Shown in pieces: positions 10,452 through 19,099 of a DNA stretch of 64,000 bases. The number at the start of each line of letters is the position of its first letter. The stretch's first letter is position 1. A program made the position numbers and the translations under genes. The notes beneath the pieces were generated by a model that had not been told where the DNA came from, did no database searches, and saw only the letters and a list, made by a program, of their open reading frames with translations. The DNA is from Flavobacteriales bacterium (GTDB lineage: Bacteria > Bacteroidota > Bacteroidia > Flavobacteriales_F > PHOS-HE28): assembly GCA_016788205.1 (NCBI GenBank), contig JAEUTA010000012.1, positions 1 to 64,000 of the forward strand, written 5' to 3'.

Positions 10452-11360
10452 CTATCGCTTGAACCACCGCAGTGGGGCCGGAAGTCTGTTCCTGACCAGG
10501 TGTAAATATACCGTGCTGCGCGCACCGAAGCCTGCGTTGAAACGCTGGACCGATGCCGTGTTCGATCCGGCGAAGTCGAGCAACAGGCCGGAACCCGCGT
10601 GTTCACTGATGTATCGATCGACCAGATGGAACATGGACTGCCGGTCGGAAGCGGTCTTGTCGTTGGCTGACTTCAACAGGATGGACCGCCCCTCCCACTC
10701 CATGAAACACACGGCTGCGATGAGCGTACCGTTCTCGCGCACGCCAAGTAACCTACACTGCGTGCGTTCCAAGGCACCGGAGATCATACGCTCCAACAGC
10801 AGCATGCCTCCTTCAGGTACGTTGCCGAAACGCTTGCCCGTGGTCCGCTCGAACAGCGCAACGAATTCTGCGGAGGTGACATCGCTTATGATCACCGGCG
10901 GATCATCTCCAGCCTTCCGCAGGTTGCGGCGGTGACCGTGGGAGTACGCTGCACGAAGGGTGGTGGCATCATGGGAAAGATCAAGGTCCTGGTTCGTGCT
11001 CGTGCTGATCCGATCCTCCCGATAGGCGTGCGCCTGCATTGCGGCATTCAGGTGAATGTCCCAATACTTGAACCGTGGCGGCACGGCTTCCAGGAAAGCG
11101 GCGTCCGTTCGCTGATCGCGGCGTGGTGAGAACACGCCTTGCTGCTGCACCGCATAGGGCTGATAGAGATAGTCCACGCCGAACTTCCTTCTCCAGATCA
11201 ACGGCATGATGGATCCATCATCACCGATCAACGCCTCCCATCGTGGGCAACAGAGGTCGAGGACCCAGCTTTGGGCATACCACAAGCGATCCGGGCATCG
11301 GAGCAGGAGCCTTTCCCATTCCACCTTGTCGATGTCGCCATGCCTCAGGTGCCGTATCAT
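10452..11360 (-). CDS. FemAB/BioF2-like GNAT-superfamily transferase
   Basis: A 302-residue protein with the Acetyltransf_6 (FemAB-like) arrangement. The N-terminal part has LWYAQSWVLDLCCPRWEAL. The second half has the acyl-transfer core: AAYSHGHRRNLRKA, ERMISGALERTQCRLLGVRE, GTLIAAVCFMEW and LLLDFAGSNTASVQRFNAGFG. Such proteins transfer amino acids or acyl groups, and in surface-polymer loci they are thought to decorate glycans. The third Met (11360) forms an ATGA overlap with the upstream deacetylase-like gene, which decides the start. Donor and acceptor are not known. Confidence 0.8.
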   Translation of the reverse strand: MIRHLRHGDIDKVEWERLLLRCPDRLWYAQSWVLDLCCPRWEALIGDDGSIMPLIWRRKFGVDYLYQPYAVQQQGVFSPRRDQRTDAAFLEAVPPRFKYWDIHLNAAMQAHAYREDRISTSTNQDLDLSHDATTLRAAYSHGHRRNLRKAGDDPPVIISDVTSAEFVALFERTTGKRFGNVPEGGMLLLERMISGALERTQCRLLGVRENGTLIAAVCFMEWEGRSILLKSANDKTASDRQSMFHLVDRYISEHAGSGLLLDFAGSNTASVQRFNAGFGARSTVYLHLVRNRLPAPLRWFKR

Positions 11361-12643
11361 AAGCATGCGTGCTTAATCACACGTTCGAAGACCGAGGGCC
11401 AGAGCGCGAATTCCCGATGCCCGCTCAAGTAGCGATCATGCCAGACGCTTATGAATTGACCATTCACAGCACGTACGAGGTCGCTCATCGTGTTCATGGT
11501 CCTCACCACTTCTTCCGGGCCCATCCCTTGATGTTCGATGAGCGCACTGTCCATTACGGCGAACGGATGCAACATCAACCTCGTTTCCTGTTCACGCTCC
11601 AGGTCGTACCATGGGAAGGGAGTACACGTACCCACTCGGAAACCAGCGCGATCCATGAAGCCCAGCGTATGGTCCTCGTAATAACCACCTGCGCTTAGCT
11701 CACGCAACGTTCCCGGAAGGTCCCAGCGCAAGAAGTGCTGGCGTGTGTGGTGCACACCCTTGCCGCGAATGCGCATCAGCATGGTACGTTCCTTTTCCGC
11801 CATGTCGCGCGCGCGGCTGGAATCATACGATGGGTGGACACCGACGATACCGACATCTCCGGCACGGCGGATCGCTTGGCGCACTCCTTCGAAGTCATGG
11901 TCCGCCGCATGATCATGACCCGTTCCCCCACGCATCAAGAAGAAGAAGATGCAACGATGCCAATGGTCGTGTTGTGACGCGATGAGTTCAATGGACTTGG
12001 AGAATGGATCGGGCAACGCTCCACCACGGACTCTCCAGCGCTCAACCACCGCCGACCCATCACCGCGAAGTAGGTCTTTCATGGAACCACCGAAGGCCCG
12101 TGCGAAAGAACGACCGGCATAGCGGAGGATATTGTCCATATCCACCGTAACACAGTTCCTATACCGAACTGCGCACTGAAGCTCAGCGGGCCATGTGGTC
12201 TCCAGCACACGCCCAAGCGCCATGACCTTCTCATCGACCCATGGGCGCTCCGCGATCCCTTTGCGTACCGTGAACAAAGCTGAAGAGGGTATCCTACCAT
12301 GCGCATCGCGCTCCTTGCAGCGGAGTTCATCCGTAAGGCTGAGCAGGTAGAAGATGCCTGCGAACACATCTTCTTCACCGTTCACGAGGAACATCCTTCG
12401 GATATCCTCTTCAACGGATACGTCCGGGTCATGTTCTGGAAGATCCTCGATGGCAGCGCTCCATGGGATGTGAATAGCCCGTTCGAAGCGTTGTTCGCCA
12501 TAGCTAAGTCGGGGACCCACAGCGCTGCGGAATTCTTCCGTTCCCTGCGCATAGGTCACATCCAGACCCAGCATGCGCCCGAGCACATGACCGACCACGT
12601 ACCGCACGCGTGGCGAAGGCTTGTCAAGTTGTACGAGCAGCAT
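11357..12643 (-). CDS. Polysaccharide-deacetylase-like protein
   Basis: A 428-residue cytoplasmic-looking protein without a signal peptide. The N-terminal ~150 residues look like the DUF7033-type domain found in Bacteroidota deacetylase homologues (FLVNGEEDVFAGIFYLLSLTDE). The C-terminal part has NodB-like features: VDMDNILRYAG in place of the usual Asp-Asp, GIVGVHPSYDSS as the metal-His segment, RQHFLRWDLPGTLRELSAGG, and DHTLGFMDRAGFRVGT. It may remove N- or O-acetyl groups from a polymer or lipid-linked intermediate. The altered Asp motif means that activity is uncertain. It overlaps both neighbours (20 and 4 bases). Confidence 0.72.
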   Translation of the reverse strand: MLLVQLDKPSPRVRYVVGHVLGRMLGLDVTYAQGTEEFRSAVGPRLSYGEQRFERAIHIPWSAAIEDLPEHDPDVSVEEDIRRMFLVNGEEDVFAGIFYLLSLTDELRCKERDAHGRIPSSALFTVRKGIAERPWVDEKVMALGRVLETTWPAELQCAVRYRNCVTVDMDNILRYAGRSFARAFGGSMKDLLRGDGSAVVERWRVRGGALPDPFSKSIELIASQHDHWHRCIFFFLMRGGTGHDHAADHDFEGVRQAIRRAGDVGIVGVHPSYDSSRARDMAEKERTMLMRIRGKGVHHTRQHFLRWDLPGTLRELSAGGYYEDHTLGFMDRAGFRVGTCTPFPWYDLEREQETRLMLHPFAVMDSALIEHQGMGPEEVVRTMNTMSDLVRAVNGQFISVWHDRYLSGHREFALWPSVFERVIKHACL

Positions 12644-13484
12644 GGGCGAGCCGTTCTTTCCCGGTACGCAGGCCGAACGTACGAAGCATGCTCTTCATCG
12701 AATCAGTGCACCAGACCTTCAACGAGAAATGATGAATGGAACGCGCCGCATTCTCACGGATGTCCTTCTCGATGACGTCGTAGGCCTTAGCCAGATCCAC
12801 GCTGATGGTGTGCGTACCTCCGGTTCCGATAGTTCGGCAAGCGGCAGCCTGAACCAGCAGATCCTCCAGGCCATCGAACCGGTTCACGTGACCGGGTTTC
12901 TTCGCGAACAACTCGTACCAACGCTCACCGGGGCGTCCTTCGGCATCCACGTATGCGATCCGTAAGTCCCGCGTGCGTCGGTAGCTCACTCGTTCTCGCT
13001 GTTCCACATAGTGAACGAAGGTCAGAGCATCGTTCAATGGAAGATCGATGGCGAGCAGGGTCGCATGCTTCTGCAGCAGGAAGGCGAAAGGCGACCCTTC
13101 ATCGAAACTGCCTTTGTGTGTCGACGCGGCGATCCGTGCACTATCCGCACCCGCCACCGCGAACGAATGAAGGGGATGCTGGGTGCGAAGGAACGCCGGA
13201 TGGTCCAGGGCCGCGTTGGCCAAGGCACCACTGATCGATCGTGTCGTGCGCACATCGAACGCATCGCCGGAACGAAGGTCGAAATTGAAGGTAGGTACAA
13301 GCACGTTCCCGCGCGGACCAACAGCATCCAGGAAGGCGCTGAGGAACGCGTTCGCATCAAAACGAAGACCCGCACGGCGATAGGCCCATCCCATCCGGGT
13401 GACATCCGCCATCAACTGGACCGTCCCTCCGGAGCGCACGCCCAGAACGGCTGGCCACTCCGCTATCGCAGGAAATGCGGTCAT
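12624..13484 (-). CDS. AAC(3)-family N-acetyltransferase-like protein
   Basis: A 286-residue member of the antibiotic N-acetyltransferase fold (Antibiotic_NAT). Recognisable segments are GPRGNVLVPTFNFDL, the FLRTQHPLHSFAVAG core and the middle GSPFAFLLQKHATLLAIDLPLNDALTF. In antibiotic-resistance members this fold acetylates aminoglycosides, but in polysaccharide loci homologues probably acylate an amino sugar. Its position between a GNAT and a deacetylase-like gene supports a biosynthetic role, not resistance. The start is fixed by an ATGA overlap with the upstream GNAT gene (13481-13484). Confidence 0.82.
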   Translation of the reverse strand: MTAFPAIAEWPAVLGVRSGGTVQLMADVTRMGWAYRRAGLRFDANAFLSAFLDAVGPRGNVLVPTFNFDLRSGDAFDVRTTRSISGALANAALDHPAFLRTQHPLHSFAVAGADSARIAASTHKGSFDEGSPFAFLLQKHATLLAIDLPLNDALTFVHYVEQRERVSYRRTRDLRIAYVDAEGRPGERWYELFAKKPGHVNRFDGLEDLLVQAAACRTIGTGGTHTISVDLAKAYDVIEKDIRENAARSIHHFSLKVWCTDSMKSMLRTFGLRTGKERLAHAARTT

Positions 13485-13960
13485 CCGCGGCGTGCGTATT
13501 GGACCAGCTCCGGGGCATAACCCAAGCGCTCCCAGAACGCACGAGCTGCCTCGTTACCCACCAAAATGTGGATCTCCGTGCTGGTCACCTGTTTCGCTTG
13601 GAACCATTCATCAAGAGAAGTGATGAGCGCGCGTGCGATGCCTTCTCTACGATGATCGGGCGATACATGCACGTGCGTGACGTGCCCGACGCGTGCCCCG
13701 CCTTGATGCTCCGGCAACAATTTGAGAGCTCCATGCGCGAAGCCCACGACCTGTCCATCACTGATCGCGATGCTCAACCGTCCGAAACGCTCAAGACCTG
13801 AACGGATGCCATCCAGCCAGATCCGTGCACCTCCATCCATCAAAGGAACCACCGGACCTTGCTCACGCATCTCAGCGTACATGGCTCCCATCAAAGGATC
13901 CACCGCAGCGATGTGCTGATCAGAGCCGGAAGAGACGACCTCTATACGCCAATCGCTCAT
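13481..13960 (-). CDS. GNAT-family N-acetyltransferase
   Basis: A 159-residue single-domain GNAT. The acyl-CoA pyrophosphate loop is VHVSPDHRREGIARALI (the R/Q-x-x-G-x-A pattern), followed by the C-terminal NEAARAFWERLGYAPE. It is expected to transfer an acyl group from CoA, or possibly from the adjacent carrier protein, to an amine. It starts with an ATGA overlap behind the carrier-protein gene, so the two are translationally coupled. Confidence 0.85.
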   Translation of the reverse strand: MSDWRIEVVSSGSDQHIAAVDPLMGAMYAEMREQGPVVPLMDGGARIWLDGIRSGLERFGRLSIAISDGQVVGFAHGALKLLPEHQGGARVGHVTHVHVSPDHRREGIARALITSLDEWFQAKQVTSTEIHILVGNEAARAFWERLGYAPELVQYARRG

Positions 13961-14208
13961 GCGTTGAAGAGTTCAACGATGGACCCAAGCCGTGTGGCTC
14001 CCGCCTTCTTGAGCGCACGCTCCAGATCGACCTGCCGGCCCGTGGCTTGTTCCAGATCGGCTATGAGATCAACGAAGCCCAGCGAATCCAGCACGCCGGT
14101 GCGGACCAGATCGAGATCATCGGTGAGGTCGTTCCGTTCCAGGCCCAAACGCTTCAGCCGAACTGCAAGCTTCTCCACCAGAAGGGTTCGTATGGCTTGT
14201 TCAGACAT
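13957..14208 (-). CDS. Acyl/peptidyl carrier protein
   Basis: An 83-residue helical carrier protein with the phosphopantetheine site DSLGF (Ser42) in the context RTGVLDSLGFVDLIADLEQA. The rest (ATGRQVDLERA) matches helix II and III of DltC-like or standalone PCP/ACP proteins. It is not the fatty-acid AcpP, which is more acidic and carries DSLD. Its start overlaps the upstream adenylating ligase gene by eight bases, so the ligase is its likely loader. The cargo (amino acid or acyl) is unknown. Confidence 0.88.
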   Translation of the reverse strand: MSEQAIRTLLVEKLAVRLKRLGLERNDLTDDLDLVRTGVLDSLGFVDLIADLEQATGRQVDLERALKKAGATRLGSIVELFNA

Positions 14209-15634
14209 CGTTCGCGATCGAGATCAGTTGTTTGCGGTCCACTTTGCCGTGGGGATTCAGTGGCAGCGCAGGAAGTGCGATGATACGCTCCGGCACCATG
14301 TATGCGGGAAGCTTCGCACGGCAGCGCTCCAGCAAGGGTTCAGCTTCCATCGCCACGTCGATAAATGTAACCAAGCGTGTAGAGGTAGGACCTGTGACCG
14401 GCACCGTTGCGCTACTTCCACCGTTCAGAAGTGAGGTGATCACCGCATCAACTTCGGCAGGTTCGACCCGATGACCCAGCACTTTCACCTGCTCGTCCAT
14501 GCGTCCATGGAAGTGAAGGAGGCCATCATCGTGTATGCGAACACGGTCCCCCGTTCGATACCAGCGACCACCACTACGTTGAACGAACGCATGATCCGTG
14601 AGCGCCCCATCGTTCACGTAGCCGGATGCCACCTGCGGTCCACCAAGCAGGAGTTCTTCATCCTCGATCCGCACTGAACTTCCAGTGAAGGGAACGCCGA
14701 TCGGAACGATGCCCAGCATCGAACTCACGTCACCAAACACCTCATATGCCGTGATGGCGATGGTCGCCTCCGTAGGTCCATAAAGGTTCATGATCCTGGA
14801 GCCTGGCGCTGCTTCGCGGAACGCTTGAACAAGTGGCCATGACAGAGCCTCTCCGCAGAAAAAGGCGTAGCGCAGCGATGGTAGGGCATTGTTTGTCAGG
14901 CTACGCATCCGTTGCATCACGGTGACGACCGATGGCACAGAGAACCATACCGAGATCCCGTGCTCGCGCACGAACGCTGAAGCACGCAATGCAGCATGGG
15001 CATCGGGAACGCACAGGCAAGCTCCAGAAGCCCAGCACAAGAACAGATCATGCACACTAAGGTCGAACGTGAGCGCGAAGAACTGCGTGAACCGGTCGTT
15101 CTCGCTGAAGGCATAGGTCGCAAGAGAATGTCCCAGATAGGCTGCAACATTCGCGCGGCTCACGCTTACCCCTTTCGGACCGCCGGTACTCCCGCTGGTG
15201 AAGAGCACGTAGGCCTCGTCCGTCCGAAGACCAAGGTCGAGCACGGTGGCAATCTCATCATCCACCATCGGAACGTCGACGTGCCGAAGACCATCCCTGG
15301 TGACCGATCCGCCGATCACCGAGCGCACTTCGGCCTTCATGATCATTTCCTCCCATCGCGCGGGTGGTGTATCCGGACCAAGGGGCACGTAGGCCCGACC
15401 CGATTTCAATATACCGAGGATCGCAGCATAGGACTCGGGCCGCTTCTCAGCAACGAACGCGATCCGGGTACCATGTCCTTCAACGATCAACTTGTTCGCG
15501 ATCGCATCGCTCCACCGGTCCAATTGTCGATAAGTGAACGTGGTCCCGGAACAGGATAAAGCCACGCGTTCCGGCCAGCGCGACGCCGCACTTCGGAAAA
15601 GCGTGATCGGATCGTAGGGTGGTCGTTCCACCAT
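14201..15634 (-). CDS. AMP-forming adenylation enzyme (DltA/ANL superfamily)
   Basis: A 477-residue standalone adenylation enzyme. ANL core motifs are in order: TSGSTGGPKGVS (ATP loop), NLYGPTEATIAIT, YRTGDRV and the C-terminal catalytic Lys region NPHGKVDRKQL. The length and layout fit DltA and NRPS-type A domains that load a carrier, rather than acetyl-CoA synthetase. It probably adenylates an amino or carboxylic acid and loads Ser42 of the next gene's product. The ATG at 15634 forms a TGATG overlap with the upstream gene's stop and is preferred over an in-frame extension to 15697. Confidence 0.87.
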   Translation of the reverse strand: MVERPPYDPITLFRSAASRWPERVALSCSGTTFTYRQLDRWSDAIANKLIVEGHGTRIAFVAEKRPESYAAILGILKSGRAYVPLGPDTPPARWEEMIMKAEVRSVIGGSVTRDGLRHVDVPMVDDEIATVLDLGLRTDEAYVLFTSGSTGGPKGVSVSRANVAAYLGHSLATYAFSENDRFTQFFALTFDLSVHDLFLCWASGACLCVPDAHAALRASAFVREHGISVWFSVPSVVTVMQRMRSLTNNALPSLRYAFFCGEALSWPLVQAFREAAPGSRIMNLYGPTEATIAITAYEVFGDVSSMLGIVPIGVPFTGSSVRIEDEELLLGGPQVASGYVNDGALTDHAFVQRSGGRWYRTGDRVRIHDDGLLHFHGRMDEQVKVLGHRVEPAEVDAVITSLLNGGSSATVPVTGPTSTRLVTFIDVAMEAEPLLERCRAKLPAYMVPERIIALPALPLNPHGKVDRKQLISIANDV

Positions 15635-16800
15635 CAGAAAGCGGGCAACTGCCCTTGCGCACAAAGCAACGCGTCGGCCAGGTATTTCGTGCCCCAATTG
15701 GGGAAAGCGAACTTTTCATAACGCCCCCAAAGCGGGAAGGAGCCTGGCATGGCGCCCTTCACCACCACCGGTCCCACGGAAGAACGTGCTTGGATGTCGG
15801 TCAAGAGCACGATCATCCTATCACGCGCCTCACGCATGTGTTGTTCGTTCTCCAACCTAGACCAGATGATGGCCAGTTGGGCGCAACCCGTTGTGATCAA
15901 GTGTTCGCTGCCTCGCCACTGCCGGTCATATCGACCGCTCAACAGGCCACGTTCGAGGAAAAGTTCGGCGAGTTCCAGGGCGGCGTTGAGCGCGGCTTCA
16001 CGGTAACGGGTATCCCCCGTATGCATACTGCATTCAACCAGACCATCCAAGGTATACGCGACGGTGTGCGTGATCGGCCGAGCGTTGTGTTCGGTGGTAT
16101 TGTCGGCATTGGCGAACCATCCGTTCGGATGTCGTTGGGAGAGCACCCATTCTAGGTTGCGCAGTGCAGCCTGGCCCAAGGCCTTATCTCCCGTCACATG
16201 CGCAAGGTGGAGCAGTGGCGCATCAACATAGGTGTCGTACACGCGCGCAACACCCAGGAAATTCGATGCACGCCAGGCACCATCTCCATCTTGCACCGAG
16301 GCGATCCACCGACCCGCACGCAGAGCACTCTCCACATACTTCGCTTCACCGGTATGCGCATGCATCGCCAGCATACCCCTGATCACTTGGGCGGTGTTGA
16401 ACACGATGCTTGGACGCTCTTCACCAACTCGCCCGCCCTGCCAACCGCCATCGGGCCTTTGGACCGATAGCAACCATTCCGCAGCCCGCTTGGCCGCTTC
16501 TTTCGGCTCGTTCCAGTTCAGATGCGCTCCTGCTGCCAGCAGCGTGGGGATGGCATAACCGGTGGTCTCCGGATACGAGGAGCCCCAGCCCTTGATGAGG
16601 TGATAGCTCCGAAGTCCATCGTCCTGACCCTGTTCCTGAGCACGCAACAAGTAGCCCACGGCATCGCGCAAGGCCTGATCATGGTCGACCGCAACATCCA
16701 CGGAAGGTGTGCGCCAATGCGCGAGCATCAACCCACGGATCCGTTCATCCATCGCTCCGATCACGAAGGACCTGCCGTAGTCGATCACCGAACGTATCAC
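15634..16800 (-). CDS. Alpha/alpha-toroid protein (terpene-cyclase/glycosidase-like fold)
   Basis: A 388-residue soluble protein made of repeated helical-hairpin units with QxxDGGW-type motifs: LLSVQRPDGGWQGG, IASVQDGDGAWRAS and VLSQRHPNGWFANAD. The first unit is more divergent. This is the toroid fold shared by prenyltransferase/squalene-cyclase-like proteins and some polysaccharide-acting enzymes. No cyclase DxDD motif is seen, so an isoprenoid cyclase is unlikely. Sitting between wecB and the adenylating ligase, it may act on a glycan or be a structural partner. It overlaps both neighbours by 3-4 bases. Confidence 0.7.
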   Translation of the reverse strand: MIRSVIDYGRSFVIGAMDERIRGLMLAHWRTPSVDVAVDHDQALRDAVGYLLRAQEQGQDDGLRSYHLIKGWGSSYPETTGYAIPTLLAAGAHLNWNEPKEAAKRAAEWLLSVQRPDGGWQGGRVGEERPSIVFNTAQVIRGMLAMHAHTGEAKYVESALRAGRWIASVQDGDGAWRASNFLGVARVYDTYVDAPLLHLAHVTGDKALGQAALRNLEWVLSQRHPNGWFANADNTTEHNARPITHTVAYTLDGLVECSMHTGDTRYREAALNAALELAELFLERGLLSGRYDRQWRGSEHLITTGCAQLAIIWSRLENEQHMREARDRMIVLLTDIQARSSVGPVVVKGAMPGSFPLWGRYEKFAFPNWGTKYLADALLCAQGQLPAF

Positions 16801-17951
16801 GCTGTGCGAAGGATTTGCTCACAGATATGCGCCGCTGCACGGCCATCGCCGAAAAGCGCCGGATAAACCGTGGGTGACGCGTTCAGCGAACGCTCTGCTT
16901 CATTCAATATCCGACCCTGATCCACATCCACCAGCACCGAATGGCCATGTTCCACCAGCTCGGTCCATTCCGTTTCCGCACGGAGGATCAATGTCGGGCG
17001 TGCGAGGAAATAGGCTTCCTTCTGCACCCCACCGCTGTCGGTGATCACCAAGCGCGCATTGGTTTCCAGCGCAAGCATGTCCAAATAGCCAACAGGAGGA
17101 AGCAGCCTGATGCCACGCGCAGCGGACAATGCAGCATGCAACGAAGGATCGAGCAATTCGCTCATCCGCTTACGCGTCCGCGGATGCAATGGAAGCACGA
17201 CAGGGGTCGCGGTGCGCGCATGCAGTTCGATCAATGACCGAACGATGGAGGTCAATCGCACCGCATCATCCGTGTTGTGCTCCCGGTGTACGGTGGCCAA
17301 GATGAATGCCGCAGGCTCCAGTCCGTGATCTCTCAATACACTGGATCGTTCCTTCGCCACGGATGCGAAGTGCAGGGTGTTGTCGTACATCACATCACCG
17401 CAGTTCAGCACTTGAGGCGCATCCAGCGAAGCCTGTCCGGTGTTGTGCAGAGGATAACCCTCGCGCTCCAGGTTCCTAACAGCCGTTGATGTGGGGCAGA
17501 ACAGCCATGTGGAGCACTGATCCGCCATGATGCGGTTGATCTCCTCGGGCATGCGCTTGTTGAAGGAACGTAATCCTGCTTCGACGTGGGCCACACGCAC
17601 TTTGGAACGCATCGCAGCGAGCGCGCCAGCCAGCGTACTGTTCGTATCACCGTACACCAGCGCTACATCCGGCTTAAGTTCCAAGATCACGCGTTCGAGG
17701 CCTTCCATCATGCGCGCGATCACGGTGCCCGGTCGATCACCCGCAGCGTGCAAGTTCACATCGGGCGTGGGCAGGCCGAGCTCGCTGAAGAACACGTCGC
17801 TCATCTCGGCATCGTAATGCTGGCCCGTGTGGACGATCGTTCCTTCGATCCGGCCCTTGAACGGTCCCCGTATCGCGCGGTCCAACGCGGCGGCCTTGAT
17901 GAACTGTGGTCGGGCGCCAACTATGGTGAGGATCCGAAGCGGTGCGGGCAT
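16797..17951 (-). CDS. wecB: UDP-N-acetylglucosamine 2-epimerase (non-hydrolysing)
   Basis: A 384-residue cytoplasmic enzyme interconverting UDP-GlcNAc and UDP-ManNAc, a precursor for surface polysaccharides. It shows the N-terminal GARPQFIKAAALDRAI, VHTGQHYDAEMSDVFF, the VYGDTNSTLAGALAA block, HVEAGLRSFNKRMPEEINR and the C-terminal TDSGGVQKEAYFL. All are family hallmarks of the GT-B fold. The gene starts two bases after radC and overlaps the toroid gene by four bases. Confidence 0.95.
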   Translation of the reverse strand: MPAPLRILTIVGARPQFIKAAALDRAIRGPFKGRIEGTIVHTGQHYDAEMSDVFFSELGLPTPDVNLHAAGDRPGTVIARMMEGLERVILELKPDVALVYGDTNSTLAGALAAMRSKVRVAHVEAGLRSFNKRMPEEINRIMADQCSTWLFCPTSTAVRNLEREGYPLHNTGQASLDAPQVLNCGDVMYDNTLHFASVAKERSSVLRDHGLEPAAFILATVHREHNTDDAVRLTSIVRSLIELHARTATPVVLPLHPRTRKRMSELLDPSLHAALSAARGIRLLPPVGYLDMLALETNARLVITDSGGVQKEAYFLARPTLILRAETEWTELVEHGHSVLVDVDQGRILNEAERSLNASPTVYPALFGDGRAAAHICEQILRTA

Positions 17952-17953
17952 CC

Positions 17954-18658
17954 TCAGTTCAACTGCCCGTTATCGGCGAAGCTGTAGTAGCCGCCGGTGG
18001 TGATGATCAGATGGTCTTGCACAGCGATGTCCAGGAACCGCCCACCTTCAACCAACTTCCGCGTGAGCGAAATGTCCTCAGCGCTTGGGCGCAGTTGACC
18101 GCTCGGATGGTTGTGGCACAGGATTACAGAACTGGCCCGTCGGTCCAGCGCTTCGCGGAAGATGAGCTTGGGGTCGGCGACGGTGCCGTGCATGCCTCCC
18201 TGGCTCACCTTGATACGCTCCAGCAACCGATTGCCGCGATCAAGAAGCAGTAGCCAGAACTCCTCGTGCTGCAGGTCGGCCACCATGGGCTGCAGGATCT
18301 CGAAGGCCGCCCGGCTCGTGGAGATCAAAGGCCGTTCCGCCACGGTCAGGTCCCGGCGGCGCTGGCCGAGTTCAAGCGCCGCAACGATGCCCATTGCTTT
18401 GGCTTCGCCTACTCCTTTGATCTTCATCAGATCGATGGTGCTTAGCGCGGCCAGTTTGTGCAGGTCGTTCCCGGCCTTGTTCAAGATGATGCGGGCCAGG
18501 TCCAACGCACTTTCCGTAGGAGTACCGCTGCGGATGAGGATGGCGACCAGCTCAACATCGGTCATGGCCTTGGGGCCACGCGCCAGCATACGCTCCCGCG
18601 GACGGTCCTCCTTGGACCATTCCGGAATGCTCAGCTTGCCTTTTACCTCGGACTCCAT
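17954..18658 (-). CDS. radC: RadC/DUF2466 JAB-domain protein
   Basis: A 234-residue protein with an N-terminal helix-hairpin-helix part (LMKIKGVGEAKAMGIVAALEL) and a C-terminal JAB/JAMM-type metal site, CHNHPSGQLRPSAEDI. The family is named for DNA repair, but its role is unresolved. Here it is the first gene of the long minus-strand operon, two bases before wecB, which is probably positional. The start ATG at 18658 gives the usual RadC N-terminus (IPEWSKEDRPRERML). Confidence 0.93.
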   Translation of the reverse strand: MESEVKGKLSIPEWSKEDRPRERMLARGPKAMTDVELVAILIRSGTPTESALDLARIILNKAGNDLHKLAALSTIDLMKIKGVGEAKAMGIVAALELGQRRRDLTVAERPLISTSRAAFEILQPMVADLQHEEFWLLLLDRGNRLLERIKVSQGGMHGTVADPKLIFREALDRRASSVILCHNHPSGQLRPSAEDISLTRKLVEGGRFLDIAVQDHLIITTGGYYSFADNGQLN

Positions 18659-18672
18659 GGCTGGAAAAAGGA

Positions 18673-18698
18673 ACAGGTCCCCGTTACGGAGGACCTGT
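18673..18698 (-). terminator. Terminator behind rpsT
   Basis: ACAGGTCC (18673-18680) pairs perfectly with GGACCTGT (18691-18698) around a 10-base loop. On the minus strand it is followed by TCCTTTTTCC. It separates rpsT from radC. Confidence 0.75.
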
Positions 18699-18723
18699 CC
18701 AAAGTACGATTCGCCGTTGGCGC

Positions 18724-18978
18724 TTACTTCAACGTGTTCACGTGGCGCTTCACCGAAGACTTCAGGTTCGCAGCCTTGTTCTTGTGGATCAGGTTCTTCT
18801 TGGCCAGCTTGTCCAGCATCGAGGTCACCTCGGGCAGGAGCTTCTCAGCCTCTTTCTTATCGGCCGTTCCACGCAGTTTGCGCACCGCGTTACGCGCGGT
18901 CTTGCTCTGGTAACGGTTGAGTTCGTTGCGGGTCTCGGTCTGACGGACGCGCTTGAGGGCTGACTTGTGATTGGCCAT
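18724..18978 (-). CDS. rpsT: 30S ribosomal protein S20
   Basis: The 84-residue translation [20 protein letters not shown] then [12 protein letters not shown] is a clear S20, a helical protein that binds 16S rRNA in the small subunit. It has its own TATATTTG promoter box and a hairpin terminator, so it is probably monocistronic. Its insertion between two polysaccharide units marks a boundary in the locus. Confidence 0.97.
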   Translation of the reverse strand: MANHKSALKRVRQTETRNELNRYQSKTARNAVRKLRGTADKKEAEKLLPEVTSMLDKLAKKNLIHKNKAANLKSSVKRHVNTLK

Positions 18979-19009
18979 GACGTTCTTTGCCTTTTCCGAA
19001 AAGGGAGCG

Positions 19010-19017
19010 CAAATATA
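19010..19017 (-). promoter_or_regulatory. TAnnTTTG promoter box of rpsT
   Basis: Minus-strand TATATTTG (19017-19010) lies 31 bases before the rpsT ATG. It matches the Bacteroidota -7 element; the -33 element is poor. Confidence 0.6.
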
Positions 19018-19056
19018 GCAGGAAGTTCAATTCACACCTTATGGTGGACAAGAAAA

Positions 19057-19078
19057 AGCCCCCGGGCAGGCGGGGGCT
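19057..19078 (-). terminator. Strong terminator behind the sugar transferase gene
   Basis: AGCCCCCG (19057-19064) pairs perfectly with CGGGGGCT (19071-19078). On the minus strand the stem runs directly into TTTTTCTTG, a typical rho-independent terminator. Confidence 0.88.
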
Positions 19079-19099
19079 GTTCAAGTCAGGTCGATCAGC

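Noticed and set aside
13481..13960. Reading the AAC(3)/GNAT pair as antibiotic-resistance genes
   Set aside because: They are overlapped inside a polysaccharide operon with no resistance context; a biosynthetic role fits better.
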